DNA from: Salipiger thiooxidans
GTDB taxonomy: Bacteria > Pseudomonadota > Alphaproteobacteria > Rhodobacterales > Rhodobacteraceae
Reading direction: 5' to 3'
Assembly: GCF_900102075.1 (NCBI RefSeq)
Contig: NZ_FNAV01000002.1
Coordinates: 186,001-250,000, forward strand
Length of the DNA stretch: 64,000 nt
In this document: in pieces, positions 44,957 through 53,871 of the stretch
Position numbering within the stretch: the first letter of the stretch is position 1
Layout of the letters: every line of letters begins with the position of its first letter
Position numbers and translations under genes: made by a program
The notes under the pieces: model-generated
Told to the model about the DNA's origin: nothing
The model's input: the letters and a program-made list of their open reading frames with translations, nothing else
The model's database searches: none

Positions 44957-45766
44957 ATGATCGACAAGATCCGAATGGCAGAGCTGACCTCGGAAGAGGC
45001 ACGGCAGGAACTCACCTCCGAGGCCGTGGTGCTGCTGCCCATGGGCTCGCTCGAAGACCAAGGCATCCACGCGCCGATGGGCGACTACCTTGCCGCCGAC
45101 CTGATGGCGATGGAGATCGCCAAGGCCGCGCGCGAAGGCGGCGTGTCCACATTCGTGGCGCCCGTCATCCCCTTCGGCGGCAAGGACTATTTCGAATCGA
45201 GCCACGGCGGCATCTCGATCAGCCACGCGACGCTCTGCGGCATCCTCGACGACATGTTCGGCTGCCTCAACCGTCACGGCATCCGCAAGATCATGATCGT
45301 CAACGGCCACGGCGGCAACGTCCCTGCGATCACCGAGGTGGCGCTGCGCTGGCGCCAGAAGGCGGGTCTCTTCATCCCGTCGATGTACCTCTGGCAGGTG
45401 GCCTACGGCGAGCTTCCCGCGCTCATCGGCGCCGAGAAGGCCAAGGCCTCGTCCGGCCACGGCGGCGACCCGCTGACCTCGGTCGGCCTGCACTTCTACC
45501 CCGACCTGATCCGCAAGGACCTCGTGCGCGAAGCCCCCACCGGCAGCACCATCAAGGGCATGGACATCGGCGGCTTCTCGTCGGTGGTCTACGACGGCGC
45601 CAAGATCCAGGCGCCCATCGAGGCGCTCGAGGCGACCGAGACCGGCGCCTACGGCTGCAACCCGACGCTGTGCTCGGCCGAGACCGGCGACGTGCTGGTC
45701 AAACGCCTTGCCGCCATCGGCGCGGGTCTGGTGATCGACCACGTCGCCAAGGGCCTGCACGACTGA
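44957..45766 (+). CDS. Creatininase-family protein with altered metal site
   Basis: This 269-residue creatininase-fold protein has the region GSLEDQGIHAPMGDY (30-44), NGHGGN near 115 and GHGGDPLTS near 170. In true creatininases the ligands are Glu34, His36, Asp45, His120 and Glu122 in EQHGPHLPLGTD and HAGE-x-ETS. Here His36 corresponds to Gln35, Asp45 to Tyr44 (with Asp one position earlier), and the HAGE segment reads GHGGDPLTS. So creatinine hydrolysis is doubtful and another amidohydrolase reaction is possible. It is followed 67 bases later by a TRAP transporter operon. Confidence 0.83.
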   Translation: MIDKIRMAELTSEEARQELTSEAVVLLPMGSLEDQGIHAPMGDYLAADLMAMEIAKAAREGGVSTFVAPVIPFGGKDYFESSHGGISISHATLCGILDDMFGCLNRHGIRKIMIVNGHGGNVPAITEVALRWRQKAGLFIPSMYLWQVAYGELPALIGAEKAKASSGHGGDPLTSVGLHFYPDLIRKDLVREAPTGSTIKGMDIGGFSSVVYDGAKIQAPIEALEATETGAYGCNPTLCSAETGDVLVKRLAAIGAGLVIDHVAKGLHD

Positions 45767-45784
45767 TCCCCGCAACAACCACGA

Positions 45785-45806
45785 ACCGGCGGCGCCGACC
45801 GCCGGT
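45785..45806 (+). other. Intercistronic stem-loop before TRAP dctP-like gene
   Basis: ACCGGCGG (45785-45792) pairs perfectly with CCGCCGGT (45799-45806) around a 6-base loop, between the creatininase-like gene and the binding-protein gene. No T-run follows. It may protect the downstream message or separate expression levels. Confidence 0.5.
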
Positions 45807-45833
45807 CACCCCCCCAACCAGGAGGAACTTCCC

Positions 45834-46835
45834 ATGACTACCAAGACGATCCTTGGCCTCGCTTCGGGCCTCGCCATGCTGCTGGGCACCGTGGCCCATG
45901 CAGAAACCACCTGGAAGATGGCCACCAAGATGCCGGTGGACAGCCCCGAAGGGCAGGTCTTCCAGAAATTCGCCGAGCTGACCGAGGAATACACCGGCGG
46001 CGAGCTCAAGATCACCGTCTACCCCAACGAGCAGCTGGGCAAGGAGAACGCCGTTCTCGAGCAGCTGCAGGCGAACATCATCCAGATCTACGCCGAGGGC
46101 TACAGCTACATGAAGAAGTGGGAGCCGGCGCTGGACTGGACCACGCCCGCCTTCGCCTTCGACGACTATGACCACTGGGTCCGCTTCATGAACTCGGACA
46201 CCGTGAAGGGCTGGTTCGACAACGCCGCCGCGCAGTCCGGCGTGCGTCCGCTGGGCGACCCGACCCGCGTCCTGCGCGGCCCGTTCCGCGTGACGGTGTC
46301 CAACGTGCCGATCGAGACCGCCGACGACTACAACGGCCTCAAGCTGCGCATGCACGAAAGCAAGAGCGCCATCGAGACCTGGGACGCCATCGGCACCGAG
46401 GTGATCACCCTGCCCTGGACCGAGGTCTACCAGTCGATCTCGAAGGGCATCGTGCAGGCGGTGAACTCGCCCATCGCGCTGGTGGAAGCCATGCGCTTCA
46501 ACGAGGTCGCTCCCTACATCACCCGCATGGACGAGTACTGGCAGTCCATCGGCTTCATGGTCAACGAACAGGCTCTGAACGCACTCGACGAAGAGACGCG
46601 CGCCGGCCTGCTCAAGGCCTATGACGAGGCCGGCGAGATGTCGCAGGACCTGATGTTCTCCGTTGCCGACGAGAGCATCAAGCGCATGGTCGATGCCGGC
46701 GCCACCTACGTCGAGCTCGACACTGCCCCGCTGGTCGAGACCATGAAGACCTATTACGAGGCCCAGGACGCTGCCGGCGCCCTGCCCGAAGGTCTGCTCT
46801 CGGCCATCGAAGAGACGCGGGCCACCCCACAGTGA
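45834..46835 (+). CDS. TRAP transporter periplasmic binding protein, DctP family (system 1)
   Basis: This 333-residue protein has a Sec signal peptide (MTTKTILGLASGLAMLLGTV, cut near AHAE). The DctP region LKLRMHESKSAIETWDAIG has the carboxylate-binding Arg, followed by TEVYQSISKGIVQAVNSP. The start follows AGGAGGAACTT. TRAP binding proteins usually capture carboxylic or sulfonic acids for sodium-driven import. It is encoded with its two membrane subunits directly downstream. Confidence 0.93.
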   Translation: MTTKTILGLASGLAMLLGTVAHAETTWKMATKMPVDSPEGQVFQKFAELTEEYTGGELKITVYPNEQLGKENAVLEQLQANIIQIYAEGYSYMKKWEPALDWTTPAFAFDDYDHWVRFMNSDTVKGWFDNAAAQSGVRPLGDPTRVLRGPFRVTVSNVPIETADDYNGLKLRMHESKSAIETWDAIGTEVITLPWTEVYQSISKGIVQAVNSPIALVEAMRFNEVAPYITRMDEYWQSIGFMVNEQALNALDEETRAGLLKAYDEAGEMSQDLMFSVADESIKRMVDAGATYVELDTAPLVETMKTYYEAQDAAGALPEGLLSAIEETRATPQ

Positions 46836-47395
46836 CACCGTTCGAATATTCCCCAGAGAGCCCGCTGCAGCGGGCTCTCAACCGGCTCGACCGGTTGAAC
46901 TGGCAGATGGGCGGCGCCTTCCTGTGGCTGTCCAACGCCTGCCTGCTGGCGATGCTGGCGCTGACCACCGCGACCATGATCCTGCGCCCGATGGGCCTTG
47001 CCGCCTACTGGATCTGGCCGTGGACCATGGTGTTTTTCATCTGGCTCAGCTTCTTCGGCTTCTTCGCCCTCTATGCGCGCCTCAAGGACGTGCGCGTGGA
47101 CTTCCTCGCCGAGCGGATGGGCGCGGCCGGGATGCTGGTGACGCGGATCGTCTCCGACGCCGCCACGTTGATTGTGACCGGTGTCCTGCTGATGCAGGTG
47201 CCCAAGGTCATCGCGACCTCCACCGGCATCTATGACGGTGCCACCATGCCGACCGGCGTAGAGCTCCCCCGTCTCGCCCTGTCGCTGCCGCTTTTCATCT
47301 CGACGGCGCTCGTAGCGCTGACCGCCATTCTCGATATCGCGAAGCTGGCGGCCGGCATGCCCGAGAACGTCACCGACCACCATCCGGAAATCTGA
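46832..47395 (+). CDS. TRAP transporter small permease, DctQ family (system 1)
   Basis: This 187-residue membrane protein has four predicted membrane segments, of which the first begins near residue 28 (FLWLSNACLLAMLALTTAT). It starts with GTG in a GTGA overlap with the binding-protein stop, so translation is coupled. It forms the membrane complex with the DctM-like protein. Confidence 0.9.
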   Translation: MTPFEYSPESPLQRALNRLDRLNWQMGGAFLWLSNACLLAMLALTTATMILRPMGLAAYWIWPWTMVFFIWLSFFGFFALYARLKDVRVDFLAERMGAAGMLVTRIVSDAATLIVTGVLLMQVPKVIATSTGIYDGATMPTGVELPRLALSLPLFISTALVALTAILDIAKLAAGMPENVTDHHPEI

Positions 47396-47398
47396 CCC

Positions 47399-48685
47399 AT
47401 GGCCTGGATCCTCTTCGGCACCTTCATCGCGCTGATCCTCTTGCGCGTGCCCATCTCGATCGCCATCGGCACCGCCACGGTGCTCACCTTCCTGACGTCC
47501 GATTTCTCGACCGCGCTGCAGATCATTCCCCAGCAGATGCTCGAGGGCGTGAACAAGGCGTCGCTCACCGCCGTGCCGTTCTTCATCATGGCCGGCAACC
47601 TGATGAACGCGACCGGCGTGACCGAGCGCATCTTCGCCTTCGCCAACGCGCTGGTGGGCCACCTCAAGGCCGGCCTCGCGCAGGTGAACATCCTGTCGTC
47701 GATGATCTTCGCGGGCATCTCGGGCGCCGCCGTCGCCGACTGCGCCGGCCTCGGCGCCATCGAGATCAAGGCAATGCGCGAGAACGGCTACAAGCCCGAC
47801 TTCGCGGCCGCGATCACCGTGGCCTCGTCGGTCATCGGCCCGCTCATCCCGCCGTCGATCGGCCTCGTGCTCTACGCCTTCCTGGCGCAGCAATCCATCG
47901 AGCGGATGTTCCTCGCGGGCCTGATCCCGGGCATCCTCGTGGGCCTCGCGCTGATGATCTACGTTCGTATCCGGGCGCAGTTCCAGGAGTTCCCCACCCA
48001 GCGCCGGGCCACCGTGCGTGAAGTGGCGGGCACCGCCAAGCACGGCTTCCTTGCGCTGGTGGCCCCCGCGATCATCCTGGGCTCGATCATGTTCGGCTTC
48101 GTCACCGCCACCGAGGCGGGCGTTCTGGCCTGCATCTACTGCATCCTGATCGGCATCTGGTACAAGGAACTGACCTTCCGCGCCTTCTTCGCGGCGCTCA
48201 GCGACACCGCCATGATGACCGCCGTCATCATGATCATCATCGCCTTCTCCATCGCCATGGGCTGGCTGCTGGCCATCGACCAGACGCCGCAGAAGCTTGC
48301 GGATTTCACCTTCGCGCTGACCGACAACAAGAACGTGTTCCTCGCTCTGCTGCTGGTCTTCATCATCCTCGTCGGCTGCGTCGTCGAGGGGGTGCCCGCG
48401 AAGCTGATCCTGGTGCCGACCCTGCTGCCGCTCATCGACGCCTACGGCATCGACCGGGTGCACTTCGGCATCATCATCCAGCTCGGCCTGCTGATCGGCA
48501 TCGCGACGCCGCCCATGGGCATCGGCCTCTACATCGTCTCCGAGGTCGGCCGTGTCCGCTTCGAGAAGGTGACCATGGCCGTGCTGCCGATGCTGGTCCC
48601 ACTCTTCGCGGTGCTGATCCTTCTCACTTACGTGCCGCAAACCGTCACGTTCCTGCCCGACCTGATCCTCGGGCCCCAAAACTAG
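47399..48685 (+). CDS. TRAP transporter large permease, DctM family (system 1)
   Basis: This 428-residue membrane protein has about 12 membrane segments and the DctM signature region FAGISGAAVADCAGLGAIEI plus SVIGPLIPPSIGLVLYAF. It is the ion-coupled transport subunit. It starts 3 bases after the DctQ-like stop and is followed by an RraA-like gene 10 bases later. Confidence 0.93.
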   Translation: MAWILFGTFIALILLRVPISIAIGTATVLTFLTSDFSTALQIIPQQMLEGVNKASLTAVPFFIMAGNLMNATGVTERIFAFANALVGHLKAGLAQVNILSSMIFAGISGAAVADCAGLGAIEIKAMRENGYKPDFAAAITVASSVIGPLIPPSIGLVLYAFLAQQSIERMFLAGLIPGILVGLALMIYVRIRAQFQEFPTQRRATVREVAGTAKHGFLALVAPAIILGSIMFGFVTATEAGVLACIYCILIGIWYKELTFRAFFAALSDTAMMTAVIMIIIAFSIAMGWLLAIDQTPQKLADFTFALTDNKNVFLALLLVFIILVGCVVEGVPAKLILVPTLLPLIDAYGIDRVHFGIIIQLGLLIGIATPPMGIGLYIVSEVGRVRFEKVTMAVLPMLVPLFAVLILLTYVPQTVTFLPDLILGPQN

Positions 48686-48695
48686 GAAGACCTCT

Positions 48696-49373
48696 ATGTC
48701 CAACCTGATCTACAAGCTGAACCCGATGCCGGAGAAGATCCCGCAGGAGAAGCTCGACCGGCTCGCGAAGCTCGAAACCGCCACCATCGGCCACTTCTAC
48801 CACTTCGGTTTCGCCGGTCCCGCCGTGCAGCCCGTGCTGCCGGGCAAGGTGGTCGCCGCGACCGTGGCGACGCTGGCCATCCCTGGGCTCGACTCGACGC
48901 TGCTGCACCACTGCCTCAGCCAGTGCGGACCGGGCTACTTCCTTGCGGTCGACCGTCTGGGCGACACCAAATACGCCTGCTGGGGCGGCGGCGTGACCCG
49001 CATGGCCGCGATGATCGGGCTCGAGGGCGGCTGCGTCGACGGCCCCCACACCGACACCGCCGAGATTGCCGAGCAGGATTTTGCCATGTGGTCGCGCGGC
49101 GCCTCGCCCGTCACCACCCGCCTCTACAACACCGGCGGCGGCTTCAACGTGCCGGTCTCGATCAACGGCGCGGCGGTTCTGCCGGGCTACGCGGTGCTGG
49201 CCGATGACTGCGGCGTGCTCTTCATCGCCCCCGAGGACCTCGACGAAGTGCTCGAGCGCGGCGAATTCCTGACCGAGCGCGGCCGCGTCAACGAGGCCAA
49301 GATCACCGAGGGCACGCATCTCGGCGAGATGTCCGGCGCGTCCAAGATGATTGAGGACAAGCTCAAGGCCTGA
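48696..49373 (+). CDS. RraA-like protein, second copy
   Basis: This 225-residue RraA-superfamily protein has DRLGDTKYACWGGG and GLEGGCVDGPHTD. As in the copy at 21952, the catalytic Arg of D-x20-R-D is replaced by Thr (Thr119 in DGPHTD, 115-120), while the last Asp is kept. It is co-transcribed with a TRAP carboxylate importer, so an aldolase, decarboxylase or binding role towards an oxo- or hydroxy-acid is plausible. The unusual active site leaves the reaction open. It converges on the LysR gene with a 2-base gap. Confidence 0.82.
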   Translation: MSNLIYKLNPMPEKIPQEKLDRLAKLETATIGHFYHFGFAGPAVQPVLPGKVVAATVATLAIPGLDSTLLHHCLSQCGPGYFLAVDRLGDTKYACWGGGVTRMAAMIGLEGGCVDGPHTDTAEIAEQDFAMWSRGASPVTTRLYNTGGGFNVPVSINGAAVLPGYAVLADDCGVLFIAPEDLDEVLERGEFLTERGRVNEAKITEGTHLGEMSGASKMIEDKLKA

Positions 49374-49375
49374 CC

Positions 49376-50281
49376 CTAGAGGTCGGTGAAGGAGGCGTAG
49401 CGCCCATGCTCTGCACACCATGCCAGCGCCGCCTCCCGAGCGAGGCCCAGCACCGTGTCCACCTGCTTGCGGCGGGCACGGTTGGCGTGGGTGCAGGCCA
49501 CCACGAGCGGCGGCAGCGGTTCGGTGGCCGGGATCTCGACGACCCGGCCCGCCGCGATGTCCTGCTCGAGCGCGGTGAGCGCCAGCGCCGAGGCACCGTA
49601 GCCCTTGCGCACCATGTCGCAGATCGTGGCGAGCGAGTTTCCGTAGTGCCGCGGCGCCGGCTGGTCGCGCATCTCCTCGACGTATTCCGCCACCGGATTG
49701 AAGAGCGGCGAGGTCTTCGGGTAGAGCACCAGCGGCAGCGCCCGCAGCTCTTCCGGCGGCATCGGCAGGGAGCGCCCGGCGATCACGTCGGGATGCGCCA
49801 CCCAGCCCACGTCGTACTGCACTCCGAAATCGGCGCAGACCCGGTCGCCACTGGCGGTAAAGGCCGCATCCAGCGTGCCAGCCTCGACGAAGCCGCGCAG
49901 CTGCAGGTCCGAGCCCGAGTAGATGTCGAGCATGATCTCGCCGTCGGCATCGGCCGCGTCGCGCAGCAGCGGACCCCAGGTCAGCGCGGCCATGCCCGCG
50001 AGACCCACGGTCAGGCGGCGTTTCTTCTTGTCCTGCAGCCGGCCCATCATGGCCTCGCGCAGGTTGAGGAACTGGACGGCGAACTCCGCCACCTCGAGCC
50101 CCTGGTCCGTGAGGACGAACCCCTGCGCATCCCGGTCGATGAGGGTCTTTCCCAGATCCTTCTCGAGCGAATGGATGCGCGCCGAGACCGCGGGCTGCGT
50201 GAGCCCGAGAAACTCGGCCGTCTGGCGGTGGTTGCCGAACTGGCTCAGCCAGTAGAAGGCCTCCAGCTGCTTGAAATTCAT
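49376..50281 (-). CDS. LysR-family transcriptional regulator
   Basis: This 301-residue protein has a LysR helix-turn-helix (MNFKQLEAFYWLSQFGNHRQ, then TQPAVSARIHSLEKDLG) and a substrate-binding domain (about 90-295). It is divergent from the 2-hydroxyacid dehydrogenase gene with only 38 bases between the starts, so the operator must overlap both promoters. It also converges on the RraA-like gene. Confidence 0.91.
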   Translation of the reverse strand: MNFKQLEAFYWLSQFGNHRQTAEFLGLTQPAVSARIHSLEKDLGKTLIDRDAQGFVLTDQGLEVAEFAVQFLNLREAMMGRLQDKKKRRLTVGLAGMAALTWGPLLRDAADADGEIMLDIYSGSDLQLRGFVEAGTLDAAFTASGDRVCADFGVQYDVGWVAHPDVIAGRSLPMPPEELRALPLVLYPKTSPLFNPVAEYVEEMRDQPAPRHYGNSLATICDMVRKGYGASALALTALEQDIAAGRVVEIPATEPLPPLVVACTHANRARRKQVDTVLGLAREAALAWCAEHGRYASFTDL

Positions 50282-50319
50282 GACAGATCCCCAAAGACAA
50301 ACGACTCAAAGGAGCCACT

Positions 50320-51252
50320 ATGACCGTCGCCCTCTACCTCCCCCTCGAAGACAAGACCCAGTGGTGGGTGGACATGCTGGCCGAGATGCTGCCGGGCTGG
50401 ACGGTCAAGGCGCTCGACGCCGTGACCGACCCCGCCGAAGTGGAATACGCCGTCGTCTGGCGCCCCCGCACAGGTGACATCGCCAAGTTCCCCAACCTCA
50501 AGGCCGTGGTCTCGATCGGCGCCGGCATCGACCACGTGCTCGCCGACAGCGAGCTGCCCGAAGGCGTGCCGATCATCCGCACCGTCGGCGACGACCTGAC
50601 CCAGCGGATGCGCGAATACGTGGCCCTGCACGTGCTGCGCCACCACCGCGACATGCCGCGCCAGCTTCAGGCGCAGGCCGAGAAGGACTGGCACGCCATC
50701 GTGGTGCCCGTCGCCCCCAACCGCACCGTCGGCGTCATGGGCCTCGGCAACCTTGGCGCCGCCGCCGCGCAGACCCTGTCGGCGCTCGGCTTCAACACCC
50801 GTGGCTGGTCGAAGTCGCCCAAGGACATCGCCGGCGTCGAGACCTTTGCCGGCCCCGAGGGCATGGACGCCTTCCTCGACGGCTGCGAGATCCTCGTGAA
50901 CCTGCTGCCGCTGACCGAGCAGACCACCGGCATCCTGAACGCCGAGCTCTTCGGCAAGCTCGCCGAGGGCGCCTGCCTGATCAACTGCGCGCGTGGTCCG
51001 CACCTCGTCGATGCCGATCTGCTGGAGGCGCTGGAAAGCGGCCAGATCAAGCAGGCGACGCTGGACGTGTTCCACATCGAGCCGCTGCCCGCCGAGCACC
51101 AGTTCTGGGATCACCCGGCGATCACCGTGACCCCGCACGTGGCCTCGCAGATCGACGCCGTGACCGGCGGCCGGATCATCGCGGCGAACCTCAAGACCTT
51201 CGAGGAAACCGGCACCTGCGCCGACCTGGCCGACGCCAAGCGCGGCTACTGA
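50320..51252 (+). CDS. D-isomer-specific 2-hydroxyacid dehydrogenase, GhrA-like (glyoxylate/hydroxypyruvate reductase)
   Basis: This 310-residue protein has the NAD(P)-binding GLGNLG near 141-146, the catalytic Arg in NCARGPHLVD near 224, Glu in FHIEPLP near 253, and His in VTPHVASQ near 271. These make the R-E-H triad of GhrA-type enzymes, which reduce glyoxylate, hydroxypyruvate and related 2-oxo-acids. The gene follows AAAGGAG. It is next to a TRAP acid importer and an RraA-like gene, so it probably reduces an oxo-acid formed from the imported acid. Confidence 0.9.
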   Translation: MTVALYLPLEDKTQWWVDMLAEMLPGWTVKALDAVTDPAEVEYAVVWRPRTGDIAKFPNLKAVVSIGAGIDHVLADSELPEGVPIIRTVGDDLTQRMREYVALHVLRHHRDMPRQLQAQAEKDWHAIVVPVAPNRTVGVMGLGNLGAAAAQTLSALGFNTRGWSKSPKDIAGVETFAGPEGMDAFLDGCEILVNLLPLTEQTTGILNAELFGKLAEGACLINCARGPHLVDADLLEALESGQIKQATLDVFHIEPLPAEHQFWDHPAITVTPHVASQIDAVTGGRIIAANLKTFEETGTCADLADAKRGY

Positions 51253-51270
51253 TCTACGTCCGACCGACCG

Positions 51271-51305
51271 AAAGCGCCCGCCCCCCGGCGGGCGCTTTTC
51301 TTTTG
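51271..51305 (+). terminator. Rho-independent terminator after the 2-hydroxyacid dehydrogenase
   Basis: AAAGCGCCCGCC (51271-51282) pairs perfectly with GGCGGGCGCTTT (51287-51298) around CCCC, followed by TCTTTT. It ends the plus-strand unit 19 bases after the stop. The next 128 bases hold no recognisable feature before the converging SDR gene. Confidence 0.9.
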
Positions 51306-51433
51306 CCCGTACTGCTGAGCTGCGCGGGAGAGGGTCCCTGCCCCCGGCCCCGCGCGCATCTCCGCCCACGGAATGGCCCGGCCGGACGGACGCGCCGATG
51401 CGGGGATGCCCCCGCAATCGGCACGCCGCCGGG

Positions 51434-52165
51434 TCAGGCATGCTGGCCACCGTTCACGTCGATGACCGCGCCGTTCACGTAGGAGGCCTGTTCCGAGCAC
51501 AGGAACAGCACCACCCGCGCCACCTCGTCGGGCTTGCCCAGACGGCGCAGCGGGATGACCTCGAGCATGTCCTCGGTGCCCGGTGACAGGATCTCGGTCT
51601 CGATCTCGCCAGGCGTCACCATGTTCACCCGCACCCCGCGCGGGCCGAGCTCGGCCGCGGCCTCGCGGGTCAGCGCCCCGAGCGCGGCCTTGGAGCAGGC
51701 ATAGGCCACCCCGGCGAAGGGGTGCACGCGGCTGCCCACGATCGAGCCCACGTTGACCACGGTACCCTTGGCCGCCGAAAGTTCGGGCAGCAGGTCGCGC
51801 ATCAGCGAAGCGGGCCCCAACAGGTTGACGTTCATCACCTGGCGCCAGACCTCGTCCGAGCTGTCGGCGATGCCGAGGCGCGCGCCCCCCTCGCCCTTGG
51901 GCGAGATGCCGGCGTTGTTGACGATGGCGTTGAGCCCGGCCCCGCCGAGCGCCTCGCGCACCCGCTCGACCATCTCGTCGCGCGCGTCGGGATCGGCGAG
52001 GTCGCCCTGGATGTGGTCGGTCGCCCCCGCGTGCCATGGGCAGCGCGAGTCGAAGGCGGTGCGGGACACCGTCAGCACCCGCCACCCGGCCGCCTGGAAC
52101 ACCTTCACCGTGGCATGGCCGATTCCCCGGCTGGCCCCGGTCAGAAGCAGTGTTTTCTGTAACAT
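51434..52165 (-). CDS. SDR-family oxidoreductase
   Basis: This 243-residue short-chain dehydrogenase has TGASRGIGHATV near residue 9, NNAGIS, and the catalytic YACSK. The C-terminus SYVNGAVIDVNGGQHA is typical of 3-oxoacyl-reductase-like SDRs. It is 38 bases downstream of the gamma-glutamyltransferase-like gene on the same strand and is probably co-transcribed with it. The substrate is unknown. Confidence 0.89.
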   Translation of the reverse strand: MLQKTLLLTGASRGIGHATVKVFQAAGWRVLTVSRTAFDSRCPWHAGATDHIQGDLADPDARDEMVERVREALGGAGLNAIVNNAGISPKGEGGARLGIADSSDEVWRQVMNVNLLGPASLMRDLLPELSAAKGTVVNVGSIVGSRVHPFAGVAYACSKAALGALTREAAAELGPRGVRVNMVTPGEIETEILSPGTEDMLEVIPLRRLGKPDEVARVVLFLCSEQASYVNGAVIDVNGGQHA

Positions 52166-52203
52166 CTTTCCGTTTCTCCTGGCGAGCTGTCCTTGCGTTA
52201 CCT

Positions 52204-53871
52204 TCAGATGTGGAACGCAATTCCCTCGCCTGCAAGGCCGCCGCCGAGCGCCGACACGGTTCCGTCGGCGCGCCAGCAGGCAGCGCCCGTCATCTCGCCA
52301 TCGGCCCCGAAGGCGATGGCGTTCATCCCGCCCGCGATATGCGGCACGATCTGCACCTCGTGGCCCTTGGCCGCCAGCGCCTCCTGGTGGTGGGCGTAGG
52401 CGGGCTCGAGCTCCACATGCGCGCCCTCGGTCCAGACGCGGGGCGCCTCGACCGCCTGCTGCGGGGTCATGCCGAAGTCGATCATGTTGACGATGGCCTG
52501 CATCGCCGAGGGGAAGATCCGCAGCGCGCCGGGCAGCCCCAGCGCGAAGGCGGGCTTGCCGTCCCTGAGCACGATCATCGGCGCCATCGAGGTCGGCACC
52601 CGCTTGCCCGGCATGACCGAGAGCGCCTTCCCCGGGTGCGGGTCGAAGTTGTACATGTAGTTGTTCGGGATGATGCCCGTGCCAGGCACCATGATGCGCG
52701 CGCCGAAGAGGCCGTTGATGGTGTGCGTGGCCGACACGATCCGCCCGTCGCGGTCAGCGACGGTGATGTGGGTGGTGTTGTTGCTCTCGTAGCCCGGCGG
52801 CACCGGGGTCGCGCCGCCCACGTCGCGCAGACGGGCCTGGCACTCGGCGGCATATTCCTTGGAGATCAGCTTCTGCACGGGGATGTCGACGAAATCCGGG
52901 TCGCCCGAGGCGGCACGGCGATCCTCGAAGCCGACGCGGATGACCTCGGCCAGCAGGTGCAGCTTCTCGACGCTGTCGAAGCCCATGGCCTTCAGGTCGT
53001 AGGCCTCGAGCATGTTCAGCATCTGCGTCACGTGCACGCCCGACGAGGCGGGCGGCGGCGGGCCCACGATGTCGTGGCCACGGTAGGTGCCGAAGATGGC
53101 GTCACGTTCGCGCGCCACGTAGGTGCGCAGATCGTCCATCGAGACGTGACCCGCATCCTCGCCGCCGGTGTTCAGACGGTCGACCAGCGCCTGCCCCAAT
53201 GCACCGCCATGCAGGGCGTCCGCGCCCTCGGTCGCGATCAGGCGGAGGCTTTCCGCGTAGTCCGCCTGCACCAGCCGGTGCCCGGGCTTGGCGGGGGTGC
53301 CGTCGGGCAGGAAGATGGACGAGATCACCGGATCGTTGATCATGTCCTCGGCATGGCGCTCGATGTTCGACGACAGGTAGCTGGTGACCGGGAAGCCGCC
53401 CGCGGCAAGCCGGATCGCCGGCGCGATCACGTCGGCGAAGGGCAGCGCGCCGTGCTGGGCGTGCATCTGGCACCAGCCGCGCAGGTTGCCCGGCACCGCC
53501 ACCGAGGACGCGCCCACGAGGTTGCGGCGGCCCGCGGTTTCCATGTAGTCGGGCAGCCGGTCCGACACCGGCGTGAACATCCCGGGCGTGGCCGAGGCCC
53601 CGGCCTGCGACAGGCAGTCATAGACGGTGTGCGTGCCATCGGGCAGGCGCAGATGCGAGACGCCGCCGCCCGCGATGCCCACCATCATCGGCTCGACCAC
53701 GGTCAGCGCCAGCAGCGCCGCCACGGCCGCATCCACCGCGTTGCCGCCGAAGGCCAGCATCTCGTGGCCGGCGGCGGAGCCCAGCGGGTGGTTGGTGACC
53801 ACCACCCCCTGCGAGCCCCGCGCGGGCGACTTGCGGCAGATGAAGGGAAGCGGCGTGGTGTCGGAGGGCAT
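52204..53871 (-). CDS. Gamma-glutamyltransferase-family N-terminal nucleophile hydrolase
   Basis: This 555-residue Ntn-hydrolase is made as a single chain that should cut itself before Thr366 (SNNTTHITVAD), giving large and small subunits. GKRVPTSMAPMIV matches the oxyanion-site block usually written SSMSP, here with Thr for the first Ser. GSAAGHEMLAFGGNAVDAAV is the usual N-terminal block. The family transfers or hydrolyses gamma-glutamyl groups, and some members are acylases. The start at MPSDTT leaves no signal peptide, so unlike classic periplasmic GGT it may be cytoplasmic. It is divergent from the second TRAP operon. Confidence 0.87.
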   Translation of the reverse strand: MPSDTTPLPFICRKSPARGSQGVVVTNHPLGSAAGHEMLAFGGNAVDAAVAALLALTVVEPMMVGIAGGGVSHLRLPDGTHTVYDCLSQAGASATPGMFTPVSDRLPDYMETAGRRNLVGASSVAVPGNLRGWCQMHAQHGALPFADVIAPAIRLAAGGFPVTSYLSSNIERHAEDMINDPVISSIFLPDGTPAKPGHRLVQADYAESLRLIATEGADALHGGALGQALVDRLNTGGEDAGHVSMDDLRTYVARERDAIFGTYRGHDIVGPPPPASSGVHVTQMLNMLEAYDLKAMGFDSVEKLHLLAEVIRVGFEDRRAASGDPDFVDIPVQKLISKEYAAECQARLRDVGGATPVPPGYESNNTTHITVADRDGRIVSATHTINGLFGARIMVPGTGIIPNNYMYNFDPHPGKALSVMPGKRVPTSMAPMIVLRDGKPAFALGLPGALRIFPSAMQAIVNMIDFGMTPQQAVEAPRVWTEGAHVELEPAYAHHQEALAAKGHEVQIVPHIAGGMNAIAFGADGEMTGAACWRADGTVSALGGGLAGEGIAFHI

